Of a stretch of DNA of 39,328 nucleotides, positions 6,594-14,262 are shown piece by piece (position 1 is the stretch's first letter; each line of letters opens with the position of its first letter). The translations under genes and the position numbers were made by a program. Below the pieces are notes generated by a model, which made no database searches, was not told the origin of the DNA, and worked only from the letters and a program-made list of their open reading frames with translations. Source of the DNA: a virus. The stretch lies in IMG/VR virus record IMGVR_UViG_3300005289_000065, positions 1-39,328 of that record; one strand, 5' to 3'.

Positions 6594-7505
6594 ATGTTAA
6601 CGTTTAGTGCACTTCGACTTCGCGTACGTGCCCGTACCGCTGGCACTGTCGATGACGCCACCATTGAAGCTGTGACCCGCGATACACTCAAGGCCCTGTG
6701 GGAAGGCTGGGACTGGTCGTTTAGTCAAGAGGATGCGATCCTGGCCACGGTGGGGACGAAGAGTGGCGGCACGGTGACACTAACCACGCCTACAACTGTT
6801 ACTGGGACCGGTACCGCATTTCTCTCTACGGACATCGGTCGCGATCTGTTTGTCGGGAACGCTAATACCCATTATCCTGTCACAGCCGTGAATGTGGGCA
6901 CACAAACCTTAACGCTTGGCTCCGCGTATGTCGGCAATACGTTTACTGCCAGCTCGTATCGGTTACAGCAGAGTGTCTATGCCCTAGCCGACAACTTCAG
7001 TCATAGCTTCGCCCCAATTTGGTGGCGTCCGCTTGTCGAAGTGTCGCTCCCGACGTTAAACCGTTTTGATGGACGGCGAACGTTTTCAAGCCAACTTCCT
7101 TTTTCGTACACATATCGCGGCGCAAACGCATTAGGAGCACACGAAATAGAATTATCTGCTGTGCCTGCGACTGCCATGGGAATCGGGTACTCATACCGCT
7201 CCCGCCTCCCTGTTCTTGACGAAGATACGCTCATTCCGTTTCGTGAAGATGTCCCTATTTATCTCGCAGCAGCCGATGCCCTGTCCATCAAAGCCGTCGA
7301 ACTTGCGGAAAAGAATCCAGGCGCTTCACAGGTGATGCAAGCCCAAGCCGAGAAATACTTTATGGTTGGGATGGCTGCAAAAGTAGACTACCAATACCAG
7401 GATTTTCAGGTGAGTGGGGCTGCGAAGGCTGTCAGGGATGAGGCTGGGATGGGGGGTGTGCCGGACGATCTTTACATAGCAAGCGATCTGAATTTTCCTT
7501 ACTGA
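6594..7505 (+). CDS. Connector (tail-tubular-A-like) virion protein
   Basis: This 303-aa protein starts two bases after the previous stop, so translation is probably coupled. It opens with an amphipathic helix (VDDATIEAVTRDTLKALWEGWDWSF). An inserted beta domain follows (about 55-125; TVTLTTPTTVTGTGTAF, DLFVGN, TQTLTLGSAYVG), of the kind that decorates phage connector proteins. Then come a YTYRG strand, SYRSRLPVLDEDTLIPF and a C-terminal helical part with many Ala, Glu and Lys (AADALSIKAVELAEKNPGASQVMQAQAEKYF). Its position before the large nozzle-like gene parallels T7 gp11 before gp12. The family assignment is inference from architecture and order, not from a clear motif. Confidence 0.6.
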   Translation: MLTFSALRLRVRARTAGTVDDATIEAVTRDTLKALWEGWDWSFSQEDAILATVGTKSGGTVTLTTPTTVTGTGTAFLSTDIGRDLFVGNANTHYPVTAVNVGTQTLTLGSAYVGNTFTASSYRLQQSVYALADNFSHSFAPIWWRPLVEVSLPTLNRFDGRRTFSSQLPFSYTYRGANALGAHEIELSAVPATAMGIGYSYRSRLPVLDEDTLIPFREDVPIYLAAADALSIKAVELAEKNPGASQVMQAQAEKYFMVGMAAKVDYQYQDFQVSGAAKAVRDEAGMGGVPDDLYIASDLNFPY

Positions 7506-7517
7506 CGGAGAATCGGT

Positions 7518-7691
7518 ATGGCGAAGGTCTCGTTTAAAGAAGGCTCTATTGGACAGAAAGCCCGTTCCAATATCGCTGAGCGGGTCAAGAGTGGCGATAT
7601 TAAAAGCAAGGCAGATTCACCTTTCGGGCTGGCCACTCATATCGTTAAGGGCATGAGACCATCAAGGCGACAGGCTGTTGCAAGGAGATAG
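7518..7691 (+). CDS. Small basic phage protein
   Basis: A 57-aa ORF starts ATG 12 bp after the connector stop and is preceded by a GACGGAG sequence at 7503-7509. The sequence is Lys/Arg-rich (MAKVSFKEGSIGQK...) and ends with SPFGLATHIVKGM and a basic tail. Short proteins with an FG-L-A-T-H-type tail are common between connector and nozzle genes in podovirus-like genomes. Function is unknown. It is likely co-expressed with the next two small genes. Confidence 0.6.
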   Translation: MAKVSFKEGSIGQKARSNIAERVKSGDIKSKADSPFGLATHIVKGMRPSRRQAVARR

Positions 7692-7693
7692 GC

Positions 7694-7843
7694 ATGGACA
7701 AGGGGAAATCAAGCGCCGGATGTAAAGAGTCTCGCGAAGCGGAGGCTGCGGAGCATGCCGAGCTGTGGAAGTCAAACAGCTTTCGCAAAGCCGTCAAGCG
7801 CCACGAAGCCAAGGGCGATCGAAAGGCCACCGCAAAGCGATGA
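7694..7843 (+). CDS. Small charged phage protein
   Basis: This 49-aa ORF has AAGGAG six bases before its ATG, inside the end of the preceding gene. It is highly charged and helical in character (KESREAEAAEHAELWKSNSFRKAVKRHEAK) with a basic C-terminus. Its stop overlaps the next start (ATGA), supporting real coupled translation. I do not recognise the family. It could be a nucleic-acid-binding or scaffolding-type protein. Confidence 0.6.
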   Translation: MDKGKSSAGCKESREAEAAEHAELWKSNSFRKAVKRHEAKGDRKATAKR

Positions 7844-8085
7844 ATCCCCTAGCCCTCTATGAAGTCGCCACATTTGCCCCTGACGATACTCCTGGCGAAA
7901 CCTGGAAGGTGCGGGGGCGGTTGCATGCCGCGCATACCGTCATCGTCCATTATGCCTTGACCATGCCGTTGGATGTCGCTTTTGAGACACTGATTGGGTC
8001 TACGCCCGAGTTCACGGCGTTGCATGGCCTGGGCGCACACGAAGGGCACATCGTCACGATTAAACTCCTCCCAGAGGATGGATAG
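7840..8085 (+). CDS. Small hypothetical virion-cluster protein
   Basis: This 81-aa protein begins at the ATG of an ATGA overlap with the upstream gene. The sequence alternates beta-type and helical segments (HTVIVHYALTMPLDVAFETLIG, EGHIVTIKLLPEDG) and has no signal peptide, membrane segment or recognised motif. The coupling on its upstream side and its position directly before the nozzle-like gene suggest a small virion or assembly protein. Function unknown. Confidence 0.65.
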   Translation: MNPLALYEVATFAPDDTPGETWKVRGRLHAAHTVIVHYALTMPLDVAFETLIGSTPEFTALHGLGAHEGHIVTIKLLPEDG

Positions 8086-8088
8086 GCT

Positions 8089-11000
8089 GTGGCGGCGCTG
8101 GTCACGTTCCACCGGGGCTGGATCCAAAAACTCGCGGCACATACCTACGAAGAAGGTGAGCTGCGCGACGCCCTGAATGTTGTGCCTGATGGACAGGGGG
8201 CCATCCTCACACGGCTTGGCCATACGCTCGTCAATTCGACTAGTCAGAGTGATGTGCATAGTCTTTTCAGCACATATTCAGATTTAGGTGTCCTCATTCG
8301 TTACCAGGGTGCAGGTACCGCACTCTATCGCAACTTTGTCTCGATTGTCACTGGCCTTTCTGGCGTTCCTCTAGCCTTTGTCTCTGCCCGCTCCTTTGGT
8401 GAACAGAAGGTCTACACGTTCTTTGCGGGTGGGACGAACGGCCAACCAGCGCTGCGGGTGAAAGATGACGGGATTGCCGTCAGCCGTTGGGGGTTGAATC
8501 CCCCCTTTGCGGCCCCGAGCCAAGCCACTGGGGGCACGGGCGCTCTCAGTGGTACCTATGCTTGGCGCCAAGTCTATCTGCGCAAGCCACTCATTCCGTC
8601 CGTCTATGGCCGGTATACCGCGGGAACAAATACCTACACGCTTGCCGCTGCGGGTCCAATTACCCTCACGACTGTGCTTGCCTCTGACGGTCTAGCCATT
8701 GGCGGAACGCGCCCCTTCAGCGAAATTGTGTTTGCCCTGACTGGCGCGGCCAGTGTGGGTGGTGTCTATGACTATGCCTATTGGCAAGGGACTGTCTGGG
8801 CGCCGTTCACCCCCGATGTGTTCCCAGTCTATACGTCCACCGGTATCACCAATGTGCGTTGGAGCTTCCCTGTGGGCAGTTGGGTTCCCGATGCCGCGGG
8901 GCAGTATGTGATTCGTATCCGGGGGACAACGCCACCCGGTACCAGTGCCATCGTGAACACGTTTCGGCTCTACGATAGTGTGATCTCGGCCCAGTCCAAC
9001 GCGTCGCCCCCGAGTCAAGAAGTCGTCGTCAGTGCGGCCCCCACCTATGGCCGCTGGGATGCCAGCACCGCAACCTATGCTCTGGGGGCCTTTGGCCCGA
9101 TTACACTGACGACGGGTGTAACGAATGATGGGGTCATTGTGGGTGGTATCCGGCCATCGCGCAAGATGATTGTCACCGTGACCGGGGTGGCGGCGGCTGG
9201 CGCTACCTACGACTATAGCTACTGGAATGGCACCGTCTGGGTGGGGTTTGCCCTCACGACCACCCCCGACTATATGACGCTCGGCGATACCGCCGCAGAG
9301 TGGGCTGTGCCACTCGCAGGCTGGGTCCCGGATGTCTATGGGTTTTACTCGATACGTATCCGGGGAACCGTCCCACCTGGGACCAGCGCCATTCTCGCCG
9401 CGTTTCGACTGTATGACTCGCTCAGTGGGGCAGATTTGGGCGGGGCCACCGGACGGATCGTCACGCTCACCAACCCGCTGATTCCTGGCACGATCGACTA
9501 TGACCCCCAGATTACGCATAGCGCGCTCTACCGTACCCGTGGCGATGATCCCGCGTGGATTTCGGGGGCGGGACTGGAGAACGCGTTGTTCTACTTTGAG
9601 ATGGAAGTCCCCGCCGAGATGACGGTGCAGAACTCCATTATGGACGATGATCGCCTGAACGAGTTGTTGGAAATCGACAATGACCGGCCTCCGGCGTTCT
9701 CGACGATCACCTACCATCAGAATCGTGTCTGGGGCGCGGTCGGCAATCGGCTCTATCCCAGCAAACCCGACATGCCAGAGTCCTTTTCGCCAGCAAGCTA
9801 TGTGCCCGTCTCCGTCCCTGGCGATCCCATACGGCGGATTGCGCAGTTTGATGGGAATCTCTATGTCTGGACCGCCGCCCGGGTGTTTCTCGTGCTTGGC
9901 ACGGATGAGCTGTCCTATGTGGCTCGGCAGATTCAGTGCCCTACGGGCCTTGGGGCTTTCAACACGGTGGATCAGGGTGCCAAGGGTGTCTACTTCCTGG
10001 GCTCAGATGGGAATCTGTGGCTCCTGCAAGGGACCACGGTAGCTATAAATGTGTCCCAAGATGACCACTACCAGTTCTTCCACTCGCTCACGTTGCATGG
10101 GATTCTCTCGCTCAACCAGGCCGCCCGTGATGTATGCGTAGGGGTGTGGGCCTATAGCCGCTACTACCTCAGCTATCCCCAGGGCACCGATGTGTTTCCA
10201 ACCGCCAGTCTGTTTGTGGATGAGTCAGACGGAACGTGGTGGCGCGATACGCGTGCGTGGCGGGCCATGACCTATGATCGCCAGGCCAATGATTTGTACG
10301 GCAGCAACCAAGGTGGCGGCGTGTTTCTTCTCGAAAGTGGTGATACGGATAATGGCGCCGCGTTTAGCTGGCGCGTCCAGACGCGGGATGATGATGAAGG
10401 GGCGCCCGAGAGTACCCAGACACTCGTGCAGCTCACCGTCGATGCGGATACCCAAGACACCCCCCTGACCGTGTTGCTGGTACGCGACTTCGGGAGTCTG
10501 AGTGCCAATAGCCTGGGGACGGTGACGACTGGGCAGCGAGAGCAACAGATCCTCACAGCGGGGCTTCCTGACTTACTGCGAGCCAAAGCGTTTGGCTATG
10601 TCCTGAGCGGGCTTGCGCCAATGGTGGTCTACCGGCTGATTCCCCAAGTACGCCGTGCCCCACCCGATATGAAGGCGTGGATGAGCTTGTGGAGTACGAT
10701 GGGCTACGCGGGACCCAAGCTTCTAGAGAGCCTTCTCCTAGATGTGGACCTGATATCAGGCACACTGACGTGTCAGGTCTACGGAAATCAGGCGTTGGTC
10801 GAGACATTTGTGCTGACAGCATCTGGGCGTACGGTGAGTCAGGTAATTACGCATCCGCATGAGGCCGACGTCTTTCAATTTGTCATAACGGGCACAGGTA
10901 CGTTTGCGTTGTATGAATCGTCGGTTGTGGGCTGGCGGCCCTTGGCTGCACCGATTTACAACGACGCATTAATTCCGTCAGGACTTGACTCTTCCCAGCA

Positions 11001-11334
11001 GAAAATAGGGCTTTCGTATTCACAGGATATCGAGTTGCTCGACGAAGGGACGTTGACTGTGCGGTTCCTTGCGGACGGCACCGAAATTCACCGCATCATT
11101 TATGATACCCCCGGACGCCACCGTACCGATCGGTTGCGGCTCCCCGCTGAGATGAGAGGCAGGTTACTGGAAGTGAGGCGCCAAAGTACTGTAGAGTATA
11201 GACTTTGGGAATCTACCGTTTTGGAGGTGCAGGACGTTGGTGCGCCACGCCCACGTGATGTCCGCTTTGTGGCAGACACCTATGGGCAATTTACTCGCAC
11301 GCCGCTTCTCAGTCTTGTGCAGCAAGGAAGCTGA
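8089..11334 (+). CDS. Large beta-rich nozzle/stabilisation-like tail protein
   Basis: This 1081-aa protein starts at GTG with GAGGATGG upstream. Residues about 171-301 and 319-447 are two copies of one beta module (GPITLTT, YDY[AS]YW[QN]GTVW, W-V-P-D, YxIRIRGTxPPGTSAI, FRLYDS). The module also occurs once in the protein at 5509. The central part (about 530-780) has repeated strand and loop segments such as YHQNRVWGAVGNRLYPSKPD, RIAQFDGNLYVWTAARVFLV, GVYFLGSDGNLWLLQG and VGVWAYSRYYLSYP. This pattern is like the beta-propeller of podovirus nozzle proteins (T7 gp12) or tail stabilisation proteins. The C-terminal third is beta-rich. A role in the tail tube below the connector is inferred from propeller-like sequence and gene order. 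Confidence 0.7.
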   Translation: MAALVTFHRGWIQKLAAHTYEEGELRDALNVVPDGQGAILTRLGHTLVNSTSQSDVHSLFSTYSDLGVLIRYQGAGTALYRNFVSIVTGLSGVPLAFVSARSFGEQKVYTFFAGGTNGQPALRVKDDGIAVSRWGLNPPFAAPSQATGGTGALSGTYAWRQVYLRKPLIPSVYGRYTAGTNTYTLAAAGPITLTTVLASDGLAIGGTRPFSEIVFALTGAASVGGVYDYAYWQGTVWAPFTPDVFPVYTSTGITNVRWSFPVGSWVPDAAGQYVIRIRGTTPPGTSAIVNTFRLYDSVISAQSNASPPSQEVVVSAAPTYGRWDASTATYALGAFGPITLTTGVTNDGVIVGGIRPSRKMIVTVTGVAAAGATYDYSYWNGTVWVGFALTTTPDYMTLGDTAAEWAVPLAGWVPDVYGFYSIRIRGTVPPGTSAILAAFRLYDSLSGADLGGATGRIVTLTNPLIPGTIDYDPQITHSALYRTRGDDPAWISGAGLENALFYFEMEVPAEMTVQNSIMDDDRLNELLEIDNDRPPAFSTITYHQNRVWGAVGNRLYPSKPDMPESFSPASYVPVSVPGDPIRRIAQFDGNLYVWTAARVFLVLGTDELSYVARQIQCPTGLGAFNTVDQGAKGVYFLGSDGNLWLLQGTTVAINVSQDDHYQFFHSLTLHGILSLNQAARDVCVGVWAYSRYYLSYPQGTDVFPTASLFVDESDGTWWRDTRAWRAMTYDRQANDLYGSNQGGGVFLLESGDTDNGAAFSWRVQTRDDDEGAPESTQTLVQLTVDADTQDTPLTVLLVRDFGSLSANSLGTVTTGQREQQILTAGLPDLLRAKAFGYVLSGLAPMVVYRLIPQVRRAPPDMKAWMSLWSTMGYAGPKLLESLLLDVDLISGTLTCQVYGNQALVETFVLTASGRTVSQVITHPHEADVFQFVITGTGTFALYESSVVGWRPLAAPIYNDALIPSGLDSSQQKIGLSYSQDIELLDEGTLTVRFLADGTEIHRIIYDTPGRHRTDRLRLPAEMRGRLLEVRRQSTVEYRLWESTVLEVQDVGAPRPRDVRFVADTYGQFTRTPLLSLVQQGS

Positions 11335-11335
11335 G

Positions 11336-11563
11336 ATGTCTGTACTCTCCTGGCACATTGATACGTCTGCTGACCAGCGGCTTCTCGTCAACGGGCATCT
11401 CTTTGGGTTTGTGTGCCCTCATTGGGACAGTGAGACGGTGCTGATTGTCTGGGATCACGGGCGACAGAAGACCCGCCGTCGTCGCTTGGACCGTGCCAAA
11501 GCGTTCTTGGAAGAGAGAGCGCGACAGGTTGCAGGAGGATCACATGGCTCAGCCACGGACTAG
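11336..11563 (+). CDS. Small hypothetical protein
   Basis: This 75-aa protein starts at ATG one base after the nozzle-gene stop, with AAGGAAG upstream. The N-terminal half is beta-like (LSWHIDTSADQRLLVNGHLFGFVCPHW, TVLIVWDHG). The C-terminal half is a basic helix (KTRRRRLDRAKAFLEERARQVAGG). The next gene starts inside its 3' end in another frame, typical of compact phage operons. I do not recognise the family. Confidence 0.6.
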   Translation: MSVLSWHIDTSADQRLLVNGHLFGFVCPHWDSETVLIVWDHGRQKTRRRRLDRAKAFLEERARQVAGGSHGSATD

Positions 11564-11729
11564 GGAGTATCTGACACTCCCCTATATCCCAGGACAGGAA
11601 GTGACGCCAGACTATATGCTAGAGTTCGTAAGACGCCTGGAAGGGTTCCTGCAAAGAATCGAAGGGCGTATCGAAGCATTACAGGATCAGGTGGCGGCAT
11701 TCGATGCCCGCTTGACGTCGCTGGAGTAA
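11544..11729 (+). CDS. Small coiled-coil protein
   Basis: This 61-aa protein has the strong site GCAGGAGGATCAC before its ATG, which overlaps the 3' end of the previous gene. After an N-terminal YLTLPYIPGQEVTPDYM segment it is a single heptad-patterned helix (LEGFLQRIEGRIEALQDQV, FDARLTSLE). A short trimeric or dimeric coiled coil in the tail or assembly complex is plausible. Function is not known. Confidence 0.65.
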   Translation: MAQPRTREYLTLPYIPGQEVTPDYMLEFVRRLEGFLQRIEGRIEALQDQVAAFDARLTSLE

Positions 11730-11745
11730 GCACGGTTTTCGTGCT
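11729..11745. other. Short perfect hairpin AGCACG-GTTTT-CGTGCT
   Basis: A 6-bp perfect inverted repeat with a 5-nt loop spans the stop codon of the small coiled-coil gene. It is followed by TGCTATGCT, which resembles an extended -10 element (TGN-TATGCT), 18 bp before the ATG of the next gene. It may be a weak terminator, an mRNA-stabilising hairpin or part of a promoter. There is no T tract and no good -35. Confidence 0.3.
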
Positions 11746-11767
11746 ATGCTCTAGCTGGAGGTTCTCG

Positions 11768-12448
11768 ATGGCAACACTCGCCCCGTTTATCCCTGGCCTA
11801 CCAACCACGTCACGCTCGCGTGTTCCCCGTGACGTCCTTCAAGAGAAAACGTGGCTGGGCATGGAGATGCGGAACCGTGGGCCGAAAGGCTACCGCGCTT
11901 CTCACGAAACTCCCTGGTGCCTAAGTCGCTATGCTTATGATGACACGAATGGGGACTTCCTCCTCTTCTGGTACTTCCAAGTCTTCCGAGATGGTGAGCA
12001 TGCCCAACTCTGGGGCGAAGTCGGGCTCAGTCCCTTGCGCTTTCTTGCCACCTTTATGCATGTTCCGTTGCTGGTGGCCTATCAGGAGGGTGCTGACTGG
12101 TTGAAAGGCCAGGGGCTGCTCTTTGCCGTCTGGGGCGATGATTGGATTGATGGTGTGCGGGCACGACTGCATTTCTGGGCCGCGCCACAAGCTCGGACGT
12201 TGCGGGTGCTTCTCCCGATCGGCCAAGAAGTCCTGCGCACCTGTTTTGAGGATCTGGGGCTCCAATTGCTGGAAGGACGTACTCCAACAGACAATGCTGG
12301 CGCGTTACGCTTTATTGCCCGCCTAGGCTTCCGGCAAGTCCATAGGCTTGATCATGGCGAATGGCAGTGGAACGCTGATGGTACCAAGCAGATCATCCCC
12401 GTCATCCAGTCACAACTGCTAGTCGAGCACTGGAGGGCGCATGCCTAA
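11768..12448 (+). CDS. GNAT-fold acetyltransferase-like protein
   Basis: The 226-aa protein starts at ATG 11768, six bases after GGAGG; an upstream in-frame start at 11741 is less likely. C-terminal residues carry the typical GNAT pattern: a helix with NAGALRFIARLGFRQVHRLD, where 'A..FI.RLGF' precedes the last strands. The N-terminal part (WCLSRYAYDDTNGDFLLFWYFQVF) is beta-rich. Gene order (after the nozzle-like gene, before internal-type proteins) parallels T7 gp13, an internal-core assembly protein with a GNAT-like fold. It may act structurally rather than as an enzyme. I see no clear acetyl-CoA pyrophosphate loop (Q/RxxGxG/A), so catalysis is doubtful. Confidence 0.6.
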   Translation: MATLAPFIPGLPTTSRSRVPRDVLQEKTWLGMEMRNRGPKGYRASHETPWCLSRYAYDDTNGDFLLFWYFQVFRDGEHAQLWGEVGLSPLRFLATFMHVPLLVAYQEGADWLKGQGLLFAVWGDDWIDGVRARLHFWAAPQARTLRVLLPIGQEVLRTCFEDLGLQLLEGRTPTDNAGALRFIARLGFRQVHRLDHGEWQWNADGTKQIIPVIQSQLLVEHWRAHA

Positions 12449-12486
12449 TCTCTCCCTCCCTCCACTCACTCTCGCGACGTCCCTGA

Positions 12487-12509
12487 GCGCAGCACTACGG
12501 GTGCTGTGC
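12487..12509. other. Nine-bp hairpin between GNAT-like and coiled-coil genes
   Basis: GCGCAGCAC-TACGG-GTGCTGTGC forms a 9-bp stem with one G-T pair and a 5-nt loop in the 99-bp gap after the GNAT-like gene. No T tract follows. It may act as a partial terminator or processing site. The rest of the gap (12510-12547) is AT-richer (CATAGCATAGTATATTTT) and could hold a promoter, but I see no convincing -35. Confidence 0.4.
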
Positions 12510-12547
12510 CAACCTGCCATACAGGGTACGACATAGCATAGTATATT

Positions 12548-13561
12548 TTGGGTCAAATACTCGGGTTTGGAGCCAGCGGCGGGGATAAATCAAAACAAAC
12601 GACGACCCCCAAAGCACCGCCCTACCTGGAAGAGGCCTATAAAAACATCGGCGGCTATGTTCAATCGAATCTTCCCGCCCTGCAAAACATGACCTATGGG
12701 GTCTTTGCCGGCGATAAGTCTGCCGTGGCACCCTATACGTCTCCGACCGCCGCGGGGTATACACGTACGCTGGCCTCCACGTATCAACCCACCGCGGTTG
12801 CCTATCAACCCCAGGCAGCCAACTATCAGCCAACAGCGTGGGCCTACAAGCCGGTGTCGGGGAGTCAGACTGCCTTTGGTTCGTCCTATCGCCCCGTCTC
12901 TGGCTCCCAAGCGTCCTATTTGCCGGGCGTGGAATCGTCCGTGCGTCCAACGGTTGCGCCCTTCGCGCTTCAGCAGCGTCAACAGCAGCAACAGATTATG
13001 CGTCAGCAACCGAGTGGGGGTTCTCGCGATACGGCCATGGCGCTCGCCGGCCAGCAAGCCGGAGTCGCTGCCGCGTCAGCGCAAGGCCAAGCTGCCCAAC
13101 AGGATGTGCAGAGCCGGAATGCCGCGCGTCAACGGGATATCGAGTTGCAGAATGCCTATGCCAAAGGCGATATCGACGCTATCAATGCCCTGCACCAGAA
13201 GGATATCGAAGTCAAAAATGCGTACGCCAGGGGAGACATTGAAGCGGCCAATGCGTTGCAACAGATGGATCTCCAGAAATGGATGTCCCTTCAGGAGCAG
13301 GACACGACCGCGCGCAATGCCCTGGTGCAAGGCGACCTCAAGAAATGGATGGAACTCCAGCAAGGCGATGTCCAGAATCAGAATGCGCTCCAGGTGGCGG
13401 ATATTCAGGCGCAAAACGCCATGATGCAGAAGGTGCTGGCGGCGTACCTCCAGATGGTCGGTGGATATAACCCGCAAACCATGGTTGGTTCAGACCAAGA
13501 ACGCAAGGATGCTGGGTCGCTCGGTTTGCCTTTTGTAAATAAAACAACGGGTTACAGCTAA
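12548..13561 (+). CDS. Gln-rich coiled-coil internal virion-like protein
   Basis: The 337-aa reading starts at TTG (MGQILGFGASGG), a Gly-rich N-terminus of a type common in phage ejection proteins. No strong ribosome-binding site is visible, so the start is uncertain. Residues about 55-110 are Tyr/Pro/Ala repeats (YQPTAVAYQPQAANYQPTAWAYKPVSGSQ). From about 135 to 300 it is a long helix with an 11-13-residue repeat of the form [IV]xxxNAxx[KQR]GDI[DE]xxNALxQxD, seen about eight times. Such long helical proteins occupy the T7 gp14/gp15 position as internal-core or ejection proteins. The stop overlaps the next start (TAATG). The role is inferred from order and composition. Confidence 0.6.
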   Translation: MGQILGFGASGGDKSKQTTTPKAPPYLEEAYKNIGGYVQSNLPALQNMTYGVFAGDKSAVAPYTSPTAAGYTRTLASTYQPTAVAYQPQAANYQPTAWAYKPVSGSQTAFGSSYRPVSGSQASYLPGVESSVRPTVAPFALQQRQQQQQIMRQQPSGGSRDTAMALAGQQAGVAAASAQGQAAQQDVQSRNAARQRDIELQNAYAKGDIDAINALHQKDIEVKNAYARGDIEAANALQQMDLQKWMSLQEQDTTARNALVQGDLKKWMELQQGDVQNQNALQVADIQAQNAMMQKVLAAYLQMVGGYNPQTMVGSDQERKDAGSLGLPFVNKTTGYS

Positions 13562-14250
13562 TGGCTGACTATAGCTTGTTCGATGTGATTGGTGGTCGTC
13601 CTGAGCGCTTTGATGTCTATGACCAGCCAAACGTTGGTCCAACGCCTGTATTGCAACAGGCCCCCGCACAAGCTGACCAAAGCTGGACCCAGATGCTTGG
13701 CCAAATGGCAAAACGTTACATGGATAACCAGGGAGCCGCTACCCCATCAGGCTCGCTCCAATCGGCGCGGCCTTCCGGGAGTAGCCAGGGACTGCTCAGC
13801 AACTCGCGCAGTGGGGTAGATATTGGCACGGTCATCAAAATTGCGTCCGCAATCTATGGTGCTCCGGCTGCCGCGCCTGCGGCTGGCGCGATGGGTGGTG
13901 GCGCAGGGATGGCCCCTGGCATGGCCGTTGCGGCTGATGCCGCGCCTGCTGCCGCAAGCGGGGGTGGCAGTATGATGGGTGGCATGGGAAGCATGTTTGG
14001 CGGGGGCGGCGGTGGAGCCAGCGGTGGTGGCATGGACATGGGCGGCATGCTCAGTGGGATTATGGGCGGTGGTGGCGTCAGTAGTAAGGGTGGGAGTCGG
14101 GGTGGTGGTGGACTGAGTCCTGTATTAGGCGGCTACCAGGGCAAAGCGATTCCCCGTTCCGCGTTTGCCGATGTGCCGATGAACCGTAACCCGCTGATTC
14201 CCCAAGGTGTTAATTCCTTCGATATTCGCAACTATCCCCAGCCGTATTAG
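13561..14250 (+). CDS. Gly/Met-rich low-complexity virion-cluster protein
   Basis: This 229-aa protein starts in a TAATG overlap. The N-terminal 90 residues are mixed (DVIGGRPERFDVYDQ, SWTQMLGQMAKRYM, GVDIGTVIKIASAIYG). Residues about 100-200 are extremely Gly-, Ala- and Met-rich (GGAGMAPGMAV, SMMGGMGSMFGGGGGG, GGMDMGGMLSGIMGGGG). The C-terminus is ordinary again. Gly/Met-rich segments next to ejection proteins could be membrane-active or flexible linkers in an ejection channel, but this is inference. I do not recognise the family. Confidence 0.6.
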   Translation: MADYSLFDVIGGRPERFDVYDQPNVGPTPVLQQAPAQADQSWTQMLGQMAKRYMDNQGAATPSGSLQSARPSGSSQGLLSNSRSGVDIGTVIKIASAIYGAPAAAPAAGAMGGGAGMAPGMAVAADAAPAAASGGGSMMGGMGSMFGGGGGGASGGGMDMGGMLSGIMGGGGVSSKGGSRGGGGLSPVLGGYQGKAIPRSAFADVPMNRNPLIPQGVNSFDIRNYPQPY

Positions 14251-14262
14251 GAGTCTGTCCCC

